From contig JBFIPX010000049.1 in the NCBI GenBank assembly GCA_041609895.1, forward strand, positions 1 through 19,793: a stretch of 19,793 nucleotides of DNA, written 5' to 3'. This DNA comes from JAHHLP01 sp041609895 (lineage in GTDB: Bacteria > Bacteroidota > Rhodothermia > Rhodothermales > JABDKH01). Both the position numbers and the translations under genes were made by a program. Position 1 is the first letter of the stretch, and the number at the start of each line of letters is the position of its first letter. The notes below the pieces were generated by a model. The model did not search any database and had not been told where the DNA came from. It worked only from the letters and a program-made list of their open reading frames with translations. Below, in pieces: positions 7,862-15,382 of the stretch.

Positions 7862-8020
7862 GACTTCAGCATAAAGAAGCGCTGGGCTGCGCCGATAATT
7901 CAATCAAACGGAGCCATGAGACAGTTCCGTTGAGTACCGGCATCGGAACGGGCCTTGAGAACGACCAATTGCATGCCGGCGCGAGTCAAGCGGACGGTTC
8001 CCATGTGAGCCGTCCGCTTT
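7862..8020 (+). ncRNA. Candidate structured RNA (H-type pseudoknot plus 10-bp hairpin)
   Basis: In the spacer between two divergent genes, GTTCCG (7924-7929) pairs with CGGAAC (7944-7949). The 3' half of that hairpin's loop, CCGGCAT (7937-7943), can pair with ATGCCGG (7973-7979). The two stems abut with no base between them, which is the geometry of a coaxially stacked H-type pseudoknot with loops of 7 and 23 nt. Eight bases on, AAGCGGACGG (7988-7997) pairs perfectly with CCGTCCGCTT (8010-8019) around a 12-nt loop, followed by CTTTCCTGTT, a poor U-tract. A short GCGC hairpin lies at 7881-7894. No protein-like frame covers the region and no known riboswitch consensus was recognised. The strand is inferred from the secreted-protein gene downstream; the 5' limit is a guess. 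Confidence 0.33.
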
Positions 8021-8089
8021 CCTGTTCCGCACGTACCTTCTCTCGCCAAGAAAGAGGATTTCAACGTTTCTAAAGGGACAGGCAATTTC

Positions 8090-8118
8090 TTGCCGCCCGA
8101 ATATCAAGCCCGTAACAT
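8090..8118 (+). promoter_or_regulatory. Candidate promoter for the small secreted protein gene
   Basis: TTGCCG (8090-8095) is followed after 17 bases by TAACAT (8113-8118); the overlapping CATATT at 8116-8121 is an alternative -10. The start of transcription would be about 45 bases before the ATG at 8171. Both boxes are only moderate matches. Confidence 0.3.
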
Positions 8119-8170
8119 ATTAGGCCCGAACCTGCTTCTGGGAGACCAAGGTTTGTTTCGTCACGCCCCT

Positions 8171-8674
8171 ATGCGAAGTCTGGTTATTGTGCTTTCGCTC
8201 CTTGCGGCCACTGGTGGTGCACCCGTTCTGGCTCAGCAGAATCTCACGTGTACCATTACAGTCCAGGCTCGCTGGACCCTCCCGCCAGGGAAAATCGGAA
8301 GCATCGGTATCAAGTCTGCGATCGACACGAAGGCATCGCACATACGTGTGGAGAGAGGCGCCTGGATGCTGCTGGACGATCACAGCTATGCTCGCGTGGT
8401 CAGGTTTTCCGCGGACGGACGATGGGAGGACCGATTCAAACGATGCCTCGACTGCCGGGACCAGGTATTCAGAGGCAAGGGCAAGTGGAGAATGCGCGAG
8501 CAAGTCCAGCCCGGTTGCGGCTACAAGAGACAGTACGCCTTCTACCTTTTCGTTCGCGACCAGCAAAGCACGAAGATCATCGACGAGAAGCAGATCATCT
8601 ATCCCGGTAGAGATCGATTCATTCGTCGAGGAATGCAGGTGATTGACCTCGGTGACCTGTCGCGATTCTTCTAG
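8171..8674 (+). CDS. Small secreted protein of unknown function
   Basis: 167 aa, family not recognised. The ATG at 8171 begins a good signal peptide (RSLVIVLSLLAATGGAPVLAQ), with cleavage likely near residue 21. The frame is also open from a TTG at 8090, but those 27 residues lack signal-peptide character and overlap promoter-like sequence, so the shorter form is chosen. The mature part is basic and has four cysteines, Cys27, a CxxC at 92-95 and Cys116, which could form two disulphides after export or bind a metal. Alternating residues (IRVERGAWMLLDD, YAFYLFVRD) suggest a beta-rich fold. It is a single gene ending at a bidirectional terminator shared with the convergent protease gene. Confidence 0.72.
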   Translation: MRSLVIVLSLLAATGGAPVLAQQNLTCTITVQARWTLPPGKIGSIGIKSAIDTKASHIRVERGAWMLLDDHSYARVVRFSADGRWEDRFKRCLDCRDQVFRGKGKWRMREQVQPGCGYKRQYAFYLFVRDQQSTKIIDEKQIIYPGRDRFIRRGMQVIDLGDLSRFF

Positions 8675-8710
8675 CGACTACTAGTCTCGTTACCCGGCAG
8701 GCTCTAAAGC

Positions 8711-8746
8711 AAAAGCCCCGGGACCATCAGAGTCCCGAGGCTTTTT
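8711..8746. terminator. Bidirectional rho-independent terminator
   Basis: AAAAGCCCCGGGAC (8711-8724) pairs with GTCCCGAGGCTTTT (8732-8745) in a 14-bp stem with one C/A mismatch and a 7-nt loop. T5 follows on the plus strand (8742-8746) and T4 on the minus strand (8714-8711), so it can serve both the secreted-protein gene ending at 8674 and the protease gene ending at 8769. Confidence 0.88.
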
Positions 8747-8768
8747 GGTTCTAACGCATTCGACGAAT

Positions 8769-9788
8769 TCAGTGCGGCGTAGGCCACGCACCGAAGATGC
8801 CACAATAGGACGCGTTATCAGTACCCAGCGGCTCGCGGAGCGTCCCGAGAATGAACGCGTTCATGGCTGCGCGCGGAGACACGTGCAGTCGTCCACCCTG
8901 CGGACTAAAGGTCGCATGCACTTTTCCGAAATGCCCCAGCTCCATCGCATGTCCATTCTCATGGAAAGCGACCGTTTCGATATCGATACCACCTGCTCCT
9001 GTATCCGTCCACGTGAAAGCATTGTTATACCACACTTCCTTCAGGCCGGTGTCAAAGTAACCGTTACCATCGATGTCCGTCGGTCCGTTTTGATCAACGA
9101 AGATTAGAGTCCACGTCACACCGAGGATGAACTGACTTCCTTGCGGAGCCAAGAGGTCGAAAACAAATCCTGGCAAAAAGCCGGTCGTCGTAATATCCGC
9201 GGCGTTGGGGTTGGCCGTGTTGAAATTTGCTAGCCCGAACAACGCCAATACAAAGTTGGGGTTCGGATCCGTATCCGCCCTCTTCACGAGATCGACGTTC
9301 GAGCACTCCAAGCCATCCCAAGTCGAAAAGGCGGAGTCGACGGCTGGTTCGGAATTGAGAAGACCGGCAGAACCGTTAGCCATCCGGAATGACTGGTCGA
9401 CTAGGTACGTGATGTTGTCTCCATCGGCTTCCCGCCGAGGATCTCCAGGAACCCAGCGGGTGGAAAGCCGAAGTGTTCTATCATTGGTGAACACGACCGA
9501 AGCGGCATCCGCAGGGGCATTCTCGGCAAAGCTGATTTCCGCTTTCTGAATTCGCACGGAAAGTCCGGCAGCTTCGAGATAATCGTTAATGGCAGACATA
9601 CGATCCTGTAGCGCCGTCGGCTCGTCCGCCCGGTCGGCGGCTGCATTCGCCTTGGCATCCACGGAAAGCGACAAGGTCATACGGTCGTCTTGAGCTTCAG
9701 CCTCGACCGCGGTAAGTGCACCGTCCTCGGCACAGCCAACAGCGAGCATAAATACCAAGGTGACTAGAGTAACTCGAGGGATTCGCAT
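8769..9788 (-). CDS. Metzincin-like zinc metalloprotease, predicted lipoprotein
   Basis: 339 aa. The start at 9788 is chosen over an ATG at 9821 because GGAG (9800-9797) lies eight bases upstream and the protein then opens with a lipoprotein signal (TLVTLVFMLAVGC, lipid-bearing Cys19). The zinc motif is HENGHAMELGH (276-286), which keeps the three His and the Glu of the metzincin pattern HExxHxxGxxH at the right spacing but has Glu in place of the conserved Gly. A Met in SPRAAMNAF (about 309) fits the Met-turn. TDIDGNGYFD (about 237-246) resembles a Ca2+-binding loop. The rest resembles bacterial matrixin-like proteases with a long N-terminal region. It is expected to be membrane-anchored outside the cytoplasm and to cleave proteins. 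Single gene sharing a terminator with the secreted protein gene. Confidence 0.78.
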   Translation of the reverse strand: MRIPRVTLVTLVFMLAVGCAEDGALTAVEAEAQDDRMTLSLSVDAKANAAADRADEPTALQDRMSAINDYLEAAGLSVRIQKAEISFAENAPADAASVVFTNDRTLRLSTRWVPGDPRREADGDNITYLVDQSFRMANGSAGLLNSEPAVDSAFSTWDGLECSNVDLVKRADTDPNPNFVLALFGLANFNTANPNAADITTTGFLPGFVFDLLAPQGSQFILGVTWTLIFVDQNGPTDIDGNGYFDTGLKEVWYNNAFTWTDTGAGGIDIETVAFHENGHAMELGHFGKVHATFSPQGGRLHVSPRAAMNAFILGTLREPLGTDNASYCGIFGAWPTPH

Positions 9789-9936
9789 CGGAGCATCTCC
9801 ATTTTCGTAGAATTGAGACAACGCCGGGTCTTCGAAACAAAAGGGGTCGAGAACTCAAACCTTCGCCGCCCGGGCTGCCCGAAAATAGGCAGCCGCATCG
9901 AAGAAATCACGGCGACATTGCAGACATTCGCCGCGG

Positions 9937-11547
9937 CTACAGAAGGGACTCTCGGAATTCCGGTCTCCGCCTCATCATCGACGCCTGCTCGTACGCATAG
10001 GCAATTCGAATGAGCTTTGGCTCCGAGAACTTCGCCCCGAAGAAAGACACGCCCACCGGCAAACCGTGCACAAACCCGGCGGGGACCGTTACATTCGGAT
10101 AGCCCGATACAGCCGCGGGAGACGAGCTCCCACCCAGGAAGTGATCTCCAGTAACTAAGTCTATTGTCCAAGCCGGTCCACCCGAGGCGGCCATTATGGC
10201 GTCCAATTTGTACTCGGCCATCGTCGCATCGATACCCTCATCGCGAGTCAGCCGATGGTTCTTCTTCAACGCCTCCAGATACTCCGTCTCTGTCAATGGT
10301 CCTTTCTCCTGCGCCGCTTCAAAAATCTCCTGCTCAAAGTAGGGCATCTCATCGTCCCGCCGTGCACGATTGAACTCTATCAGTTCCTGGAGCGTCCGCG
10401 GTGCGGAATCCGACTGCAACCCGCGGAGGTAGTTGTTTAGTCCAGCCTTGAACTCGTACAGCAGTACCTCATATTCAGAGTCGCCGTATGCTCCCTTCGT
10501 GGCGATGTTGGCTGGGTCGACCACGATTGCTCCATGTGACTTCAGCACATCGATCGCCTCCTCAACCAATCCATCTACCTTCTCGTGGAAGCCAAGGAAA
10601 TTGCGCGCCACCCCAATTCTGGCTCCATCCAATCCTCGTTCATCGAGGAACGCCGTGTAGTCGGCGAAAGCCTTCTGCGCTTTCGTAGCCGGATCCGACG
10701 CGTCAACACCGGTCATCGCGCCGAGCAAGACCGCAGCGTCTGCAACCGTCCGAGCCATAGGGCCGGCAGTGTCCTGACTGTGAGCGATAGGAATAATACC
10801 CGTGCGGCTTACCAGCCCTACCGTCGGCTTGATACCGACGATGCCATTGGCCGAAGACGGACAAACCACAGACCCGTCCGTCTCCGTACCGATCGCGGCA
10901 GCACACATGTTGGCAGAAACCGCGACGGCCGACCCGGAACTCGATCCGCACGGACTTCGATCGAGGACATAGGGATTACGCGTCTGGCCTCCTCGCGCAC
11001 TCCATCCGCTGGATGATCTTGTCGAACGAAAATTGGCCCACTCGCTTAGATTTGTCTTAGCGAGAATGACCACACCGGCAGCCCGTAACTGCCGCGCGAC
11101 GAACGCATTTCTCTCCGCAATCGAATCAGCCAGGGCGAGCGACCCTGCAGACGTCGACATGCGATCGGCGGTGTCTATGTTGTCCTTCAGCATGAGCGGG
11201 ATTCCGTGCAGAGGTCCTCGCACTCCACGCTCTCGGCGCTCTGCATCGAGAGCCTCGGCGATCGCCAGCGCATCGGGATTCACCTGAATGATCGCTCGAA
11301 CGGCAGGCCCATCTCGATCGGTCGCATCTATCCGCTGCAAATAGAGCTCGCACAGGCTCCGCGAGGTCTGCGCGCCTGATTTCATCATCGCCTGCAAATC
11401 GACAATCGTCGCTTCCTCAAGTTCAAAATCAGTCCGAACCGCCCGACTAACCCGCCGGGCGCCATTCGACCGTACGCCGGGCACTCCGACCACGGTTGAC
11501 CCGGCAACAGTCAGGGCCGTGTCCCGCAAAAAACTCCGCCTGTCCAT
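9937..11547 (-). CDS. Amidase-signature family hydrolase with Tat signal
   Basis: 536 aa. The N-terminus DRRSFLRDTALTVAG is a twin-arginine (Tat) signal, so the folded enzyme should be exported. The amidase-signature core follows: catalytic Lys121 in GIPLMLKDNID, the cis-Ser within CGSSSGSA (200-207) and the nucleophile Ser226 in GTETDGSVVCPSS. Then comes GIVGIKPTVGLVSR and the conserved QDTAGPMARTV segment. Length and motifs fit the exported amidases often annotated as glutamyl-tRNA amidotransferase A-like; the absence of gatB/gatC nearby and the Tat signal argue against a role in tRNA charging. The natural amide is unknown. AAGGA (11557-11553) five bases before the ATG supports the start. 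No U-tract terminator follows, only a 7-bp hairpin (9873-9894). Confidence 0.9.
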   Translation of the reverse strand: MDRRSFLRDTALTVAGSTVVGVPGVRSNGARRVSRAVRTDFELEEATIVDLQAMMKSGAQTSRSLCELYLQRIDATDRDGPAVRAIIQVNPDALAIAEALDAERRERGVRGPLHGIPLMLKDNIDTADRMSTSAGSLALADSIAERNAFVARQLRAAGVVILAKTNLSEWANFRSTRSSSGWSARGGQTRNPYVLDRSPCGSSSGSAVAVSANMCAAAIGTETDGSVVCPSSANGIVGIKPTVGLVSRTGIIPIAHSQDTAGPMARTVADAAVLLGAMTGVDASDPATKAQKAFADYTAFLDERGLDGARIGVARNFLGFHEKVDGLVEEAIDVLKSHGAIVVDPANIATKGAYGDSEYEVLLYEFKAGLNNYLRGLQSDSAPRTLQELIEFNRARRDDEMPYFEQEIFEAAQEKGPLTETEYLEALKKNHRLTRDEGIDATMAEYKLDAIMAASGGPAWTIDLVTGDHFLGGSSSPAAVSGYPNVTVPAGFVHGLPVGVSFFGAKFSEPKLIRIAYAYEQASMMRRRPEFRESLL

Positions 11548-11583
11548 CCTATTCCTTCATTTTGGTCCATGAACCACACCACG

Positions 11584-11612
11584 ATGATAGATGCCCACGA
11601 CCGCGTTGGCAA
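11584..11612 (-). promoter_or_regulatory. Candidate promoter for the amidase gene
   Basis: On the minus strand TTGCCA (11612-11607) is followed after exactly 17 bases by TATCAT (11589-11584), a sigma70-like pair. The expected start is near 11577, giving a leader of about 30 bases that contains the AAGGA ribosome site. Confidence 0.35.
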
Positions 11613-11809
11613 CCGGTATCCTGCAGCACGCATACAGAGAATTCACGACGCACCCCGCCACCAAGCGAACAAACATCAATCGACGCCGTATAGCCAGCTT
11701 CACACCGTTAAACCTCGCTAACGACAACAGTAATTCGAATCGGCAAAGGGCATCCTGTGTTCTTTCGATTGGGTACTTTGGTTCGGAGCGGTAACAGAAA
11801 CAACACATT

Positions 11810-12031
11810 ATGCCACGTGGAAAAGTAAAATGGTTCAGCGTTGACAAGGGCTTTGGATTTATCCGGCCGGAAGACGGGAGCCAGGACGTATTTGTACATC
11901 GGAACAGCGTACCCGACCTCGGTTGGGACGAAGGACTCCGCGACGGAGAAGATGTCGAGTACGAAGTAGAGCAAACACCGAAAGGACTGAGTGCACAGAA
12001 CGTGCAGCGTGTCAACTCGGAAGCGCTCTAG
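11810..12031 (+). CDS. Cold-shock domain protein (CspA family)
   Basis: 73 aa, a single OB-fold cold-shock domain of normal family length. RNP1 is KGFGFI (13-18) and RNP2 is VFVHR (27-31), both intact, with the aromatic residues Trp8, Phe15, Phe17, Phe28 and His30 that stack on single-stranded RNA or DNA. The family acts as RNA chaperones or transcription antiterminators in the cytoplasm. No Shine-Dalgarno is visible before the ATG and the upstream stretch (11770-11809) is A-rich near the start. It is monocistronic, with its own intrinsic terminator 29 bases after the stop. The C-terminus is slightly longer than E. coli CspA and ends VNSEAL. Confidence 0.95.
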   Translation: MPRGKVKWFSVDKGFGFIRPEDGSQDVFVHRNSVPDLGWDEGLRDGEDVEYEVEQTPKGLSAQNVQRVNSEAL

Positions 12032-12059
12032 CGATAACCGACCTACTTAGTTTCGACGG

Positions 12060-12086
12060 AAGCCCGGCCAGACGGTCGGGCTTTTG
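12060..12086 (+). terminator. Rho-independent terminator of the cold-shock gene
   Basis: AAGCCCGGCC (12060-12069) pairs with GGTCGGGCTT (12074-12083) as a 10-bp stem with one G-T pair and the tetraloop AGAC. The final T run (12082-12085) is short, continuing as GTCGTTT. Confidence 0.8.
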
Positions 12087-12114
12087 TCGTTTACGTACCG
12101 CCCATGACCTACAA

Positions 12115-12147
12115 TTGATGACCTCCAAACGGTAGATCGTATTTCGG
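12115..12147 (+). promoter_or_regulatory. Candidate promoter for the aldehyde dehydrogenase gene
   Basis: TTGATG (12115-12120) is followed after 19 bases by TATTTC (12140-12145), extending to TATTTCGG. The 19-base spacing is the same as at the promoters near 3970 and 7739. It would leave a leader of about 160 bases before the chosen ATG at 12315, within which CCCGTT/AACGGG forms a 6-bp hairpin (12187-12203). Confidence 0.35.
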
Positions 12148-12314
12148 ATGGCATCGGTCGTAGCGGAGAACGTTGAGTGCCTTTCACCCGTTCAGGAAAC
12201 GGGATGTGGACACAAGAGGGAGACACGATCGCGAGTAGCCCGCCTCGACCCGGTGAACAACAGGGTCCGTGCGATCCGAAAAACCACCGTCGGACCAACC
12301 CGAAGCAAATATCG

Positions 12315-13679
12315 ATGATTAAGACCATCAACCCGGCCACGGGAGCTTTCCTCCAGGATTACGCGGCTCATTCGACCGATCAGGTAGATACCGCAATTGA
12401 GAAGGCGTCCGAACGCCAAGCCTCCTGGACGCACGCGTCTTTTGCGGACAAGGCACAGCTGATGCGGGCAGCCGCGGGTCTCCTGAGAGAACGCGCAGAA
12501 TCCTATGCTGCGCTCATGGCTTCAGAAATGGGAAAGCCGATAGCACAGGGGAAATCGGAATCCGAAAAGTGCGCTTGGGTTTGTGAGTACTACGCCGAGA
12601 ACGCCGAGGCTTTTCTCGCGGACGAACCGATCGGAACAGATGCATCGGAGAGCTTCGTTTCGTACCAACCGCTCGGGGTCATCCTGGCTATCATGCCATG
12701 GAATTTCCCGTTTTGGCAGGTCTTTCGTTTCGCCGCTCCGACGCTGATGGCAGGTAACAGGGCACTCCTCAAACATGCCTCGAACGTGCCCGGTTGTGCG
12801 CTGGCCATCGAGGAGGTATTTCGCGATGCAGGCTTCCCGAATGGGGTTTTCACGACCTTGCTAATTGACACCCAGGAAACCGCGCGCGTGATGGAAAACC
12901 CAGTGATTAAGGCGGTATCTCTGACGGGCAGTACGGCGGCCGGAAAGGCCGTTGCCAAGAAGGCCGCCTCAGTCTTAAAGAAGACCGTCCTTGAGCTGGG
13001 TGGCAGCGACCCTTACGTAATCCTCGATGATGCCAATATCGACGAGGCGGTTTCGGCCTGCGTTGAGAGTCGGCTCATTAATTCAGGGCAGTCCTGCATC
13101 GCGGCAAAGCGTTTCATAGTGCCCCACTCAATCAGGGGACAATTCGAGGACAAGTTCGTCGACGCGATGATGAGCCGAAAGCTCGGCGATCCATTCGACG
13201 AGCAAACCGACATAGGGCCCCAAGCACGAGTCGACCTACGCGATCAACTGCACCAGCAGGTGACCAAAAGCGTCGAGAGGGGTGCGAAGTTGTTGTGCGG
13301 CGGTTTTGTGCCTGAAGGCGAAGGCGCTTACTATCCCGCAACCGTCCTGACTGACGTCAGTCCCGGAAGCCCGGCTTACGAGGAGGAACTGTTTGGTCCG
13401 GTTGCCGCCATAATCCCCGTGAAAAACGAAGACGAGGCGATCCGCGTCGCCAACGACTCATCTTTCGGACTGGGAGCAGCTGTCTTTACTTCCGATAGCG
13501 ATAAAGGTCGTCGCATCGCCCGCGATCGGCTGGAGGCGGGGGCCTGCTTTGTGAACGCCTTTGTTCGGTCCGACCCCAGACTACCTTTCGGCGGGATTAA
13601 GGACAGCGGATACGGGCGCGAATTGGCGCGAAACGGAATACTCGAATTTGTCAACACAAAGACGGTTTACGTGAAATAG
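12315..13679 (+). CDS. NAD(P)-dependent succinate-semialdehyde dehydrogenase-type aldehyde dehydrogenase
   Basis: 454 aa, the usual length for this branch. Motifs in order: PWNFPFW with the oxyanion Asn130, LLKHASNVPGC (cofactor ribose site), LTGSTAAGKAVA (Rossmann turn), ELGGSDP with general base Glu227, and NSGQSCIAAKR with nucleophile Cys261. The KHASNVPG segment resembles E. coli Sad/YneI rather than GabD, suggesting NAD preference. Reaction by family: oxidation of succinate semialdehyde, or a related semialdehyde, to the acid in the cytoplasm; substrate not proven. The frame also opens from GTG at 12177, but the 46 extra residues are Pro/Gly/Asn-rich and unlike the family, so the ATG that begins MIKTINPATG is chosen. 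No GABA transaminase gene is nearby. Confidence 0.92.
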   Translation: MIKTINPATGAFLQDYAAHSTDQVDTAIEKASERQASWTHASFADKAQLMRAAAGLLRERAESYAALMASEMGKPIAQGKSESEKCAWVCEYYAENAEAFLADEPIGTDASESFVSYQPLGVILAIMPWNFPFWQVFRFAAPTLMAGNRALLKHASNVPGCALAIEEVFRDAGFPNGVFTTLLIDTQETARVMENPVIKAVSLTGSTAAGKAVAKKAASVLKKTVLELGGSDPYVILDDANIDEAVSACVESRLINSGQSCIAAKRFIVPHSIRGQFEDKFVDAMMSRKLGDPFDEQTDIGPQARVDLRDQLHQQVTKSVERGAKLLCGGFVPEGEGAYYPATVLTDVSPGSPAYEEELFGPVAAIIPVKNEDEAIRVANDSSFGLGAAVFTSDSDKGRRIARDRLEAGACFVNAFVRSDPRLPFGGIKDSGYGRELARNGILEFVNTKTVYVK

Positions 13680-13802
13680 CTTCGGGAATCCTTCGGCACG
13701 CGCGTAAACAGCATTCCTCATGAAGCATCGGCAGCAACCGATAACACAAAGGTCGAGCACCCGGCAAAACCTGCCGGGACGAACCCTTAATAACATACTC
13801 CA
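13680..13802. other. Spacer with two small hairpins upstream of the HAD nucleotidase gene
   Basis: ATCGG/CCGAT (13727-13742) forms a 5-bp stem and CCCGGCA/TGCCGGG (13760-13778) a perfect 7-bp stem with a 5-nt loop. The second ends 24 bases before the TTG start. Neither has a U-tract, so termination of the dehydrogenase transcript is uncertain and the two genes may be co-transcribed. Confidence 0.35.
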
Positions 13803-15341
13803 TTGAAGACACGCGAAAGACCAGATACATCGTCGGAGCCGCTCCGGCCAGCCGCGAATAACGCGCCCGCCCCTAATCTGGAAGGCTCCGAGCGGCAAGC
13901 AGACGATTCGATCGAGCGCAAAGCCCACGGACTCTTCTGCAACAGAACTCTGAACCTGCGGGCTATCCAGGCCATAGGCTACGACATGGACTACACGCTC
14001 ATCCACTACCGGATGAGCGAGTGGGAGAGCCGCGCCTATTACTACTTGAAGTCACGACTTCTCGCCGCGGGCTGGCCGGTAGAACACTTGTCCTTCGACC
14101 CCGATCTCGTCACGAGAGGGCTGATCATCGACAAGCATCGTGGAAACGTGGTGAAGGCAAATCGATTCGGATACGTCAAGCACGCGTTCCATGGATCAGA
14201 ACCGCTTGGCTTTGAAGAGAAGAAAGCCACCTACCGGCAAACACTGGTCGATCTGGCCGAGCCCAGATGGGTATTCATGAATACACTGTTCTCGATCTCC
14301 GAGGCATGCATGTACATGCAGCTCGTCGATCTCCTCGACCAGAAAGAGCTTCCACAGGTGCGAGCATATGACGATCTGTACGACACCGTGCGACGCTCGC
14401 TTGACGAGGCGCATATCGAAGGTCGGCTGAAGGCAGAGATAATCGCGAATCCGGACAGGTTCGTCGAACTCGATGCCAACATGCCTGCAGCGTTACTGGA
14501 TCAGAAGTACGCCGGCAAGAAACTGGTACTGATCACAAACTCCGAGTGGGGTTTTGTTGCTCCAATGATGTCCTTCGTGTTCGACCGGTACCTGCCGGGA
14601 GACATGACATGGAGCGACCTCTTTGACATCACCATTGTCGCCGCACGCAAGCCCGACTTCTTTTCTGTTCGGATGCCAACGTTCGAGGTCGTTGACGACG
14701 ACGGACTGCTTAACACGCATGTCGGCCTACTCAGACCCGGTGGACGCTACGTAGGTGGGAACGCAGGGTTGGTAGAGGAAAGCCTCGGTCTCACCGGAGA
14801 TCAGATCATGTACGTTGGTGATCATATCTTCGCGGACGTCAATGTGTCCAAGAGCATCAATCGTTGGCGTACGGCGCTCGTGATCCGCGAGTTGGAAGAC
14901 GAGATTCGCGCGTTGGAGGGATTTCGCACTTCGGAGAGCCAACTGACCGAGCTCATGATTGAGAAGGAACGTCTCGAAGCACGCTTCTCCGATGCCCGAG
15001 TAAGACTTCAGCGACTAACGAACGGGTACGCCGATTCCGATGAGTCGTCCCCCGAGGAACTCGAAGCATCAATGGCGAAGCTGAGAACCAGGCTTGTTTC
15101 ACTTGACGAGAGAATTGCACCGCTGGCGAAGGCGTCGACGAGGCTGCTCAACGACAGCTGGGGACCGCTCATGCGAACAGGCAAGGACAAGAGTCATCTT
15201 GCTCGACAAATTGAAAGATATGCGGACGTCTATACGTCCAGAGTCTCCAATTTCCTGCACCAGACGCCGTTCGTTTATCTTCGTGCACACCGGGGCAGTC
15301 TGCCGCACGATAAGCCCGACGAATTTGGAGCCTACATTTAG
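13803..15341 (+). CDS. HAD-IG family 5'-nucleotidase (NT5C2-like)
   Basis: 512 aa. HAD motifs are all present: motif I DMDYT (61-65; nucleophile Asp61, acid/base Asp63), motif II ITNS (244-247), motif III Lys283 in ARKPDFF and motif IV GDHIFADV (339-346). The lead-in NRTLNLRAIQAIGYDMDYTL and the segment FMNTLFSISEACMYMQLVDL match the HAD-superfamily IG 5'-nucleotidases related to eukaryotic cytosolic purine nucleotidase. The family dephosphorylates IMP/GMP-type nucleotides in the cytoplasm. A helical, probably coiled-coil insert covers about 365-445. No ATG precedes motif I in frame, so a TTG start at 13803 is used; the first about 40 residues are low-complexity, and no Shine-Dalgarno is visible, so the exact start is uncertain. 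Confidence 0.88.
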   Translation: MKTRERPDTSSEPLRPAANNAPAPNLEGSERQADDSIERKAHGLFCNRTLNLRAIQAIGYDMDYTLIHYRMSEWESRAYYYLKSRLLAAGWPVEHLSFDPDLVTRGLIIDKHRGNVVKANRFGYVKHAFHGSEPLGFEEKKATYRQTLVDLAEPRWVFMNTLFSISEACMYMQLVDLLDQKELPQVRAYDDLYDTVRRSLDEAHIEGRLKAEIIANPDRFVELDANMPAALLDQKYAGKKLVLITNSEWGFVAPMMSFVFDRYLPGDMTWSDLFDITIVAARKPDFFSVRMPTFEVVDDDGLLNTHVGLLRPGGRYVGGNAGLVEESLGLTGDQIMYVGDHIFADVNVSKSINRWRTALVIRELEDEIRALEGFRTSESQLTELMIEKERLEARFSDARVRLQRLTNGYADSDESSPEELEASMAKLRTRLVSLDERIAPLAKASTRLLNDSWGPLMRTGKDKSHLARQIERYADVYTSRVSNFLHQTPFVYLRAHRGSLPHDKPDEFGAYI

Positions 15342-15382
15342 CGGCCGGCAGCGGGAGAAGGACGGCGCAGCACTCGCGGCAA

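Noticed and set aside
7711..7872. 54-residue N-terminal extension of the four-helix membrane protein
   Set aside because: A promoter and a GGAGGG ribosome site lie inside it, and the residues have no membrane or domain character.
7729..8073. Open frame of 114 codons on the plus strand across the divergent spacer
   Set aside because: The product is not protein-like, it overlaps a strong minus-strand promoter, and the region is better explained by RNA structure.
9873..9894. 7-bp hairpin after the amidase gene as an intrinsic terminator
   Set aside because: GGCTGCC/GGCAGCC forms a good stem, but the minus strand continues with GC-rich sequence and has no U-tract.
10585..11016. Long antisense frame (143 codons) within the amidase gene
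   Set aside because: High-GC antisense frame; Arg/Ser/His-rich composition, no motif, and the amidase catalytic core occupies the other strand.
11557..12015. Open frame of 152 codons on the minus strand over the cold-shock gene
   Set aside because: It is the antisense shadow of an unmistakable cold-shock domain gene; the product is Ser/Cys/Arg-rich and matches nothing.
12177..12314. N-terminal extension of the aldehyde dehydrogenase from a GTG
   Set aside because: The 46 residues are Pro/Gly/Asn-rich and precede the normal family N-terminus (MIKTINPATG), so I treat them as leader sequence.
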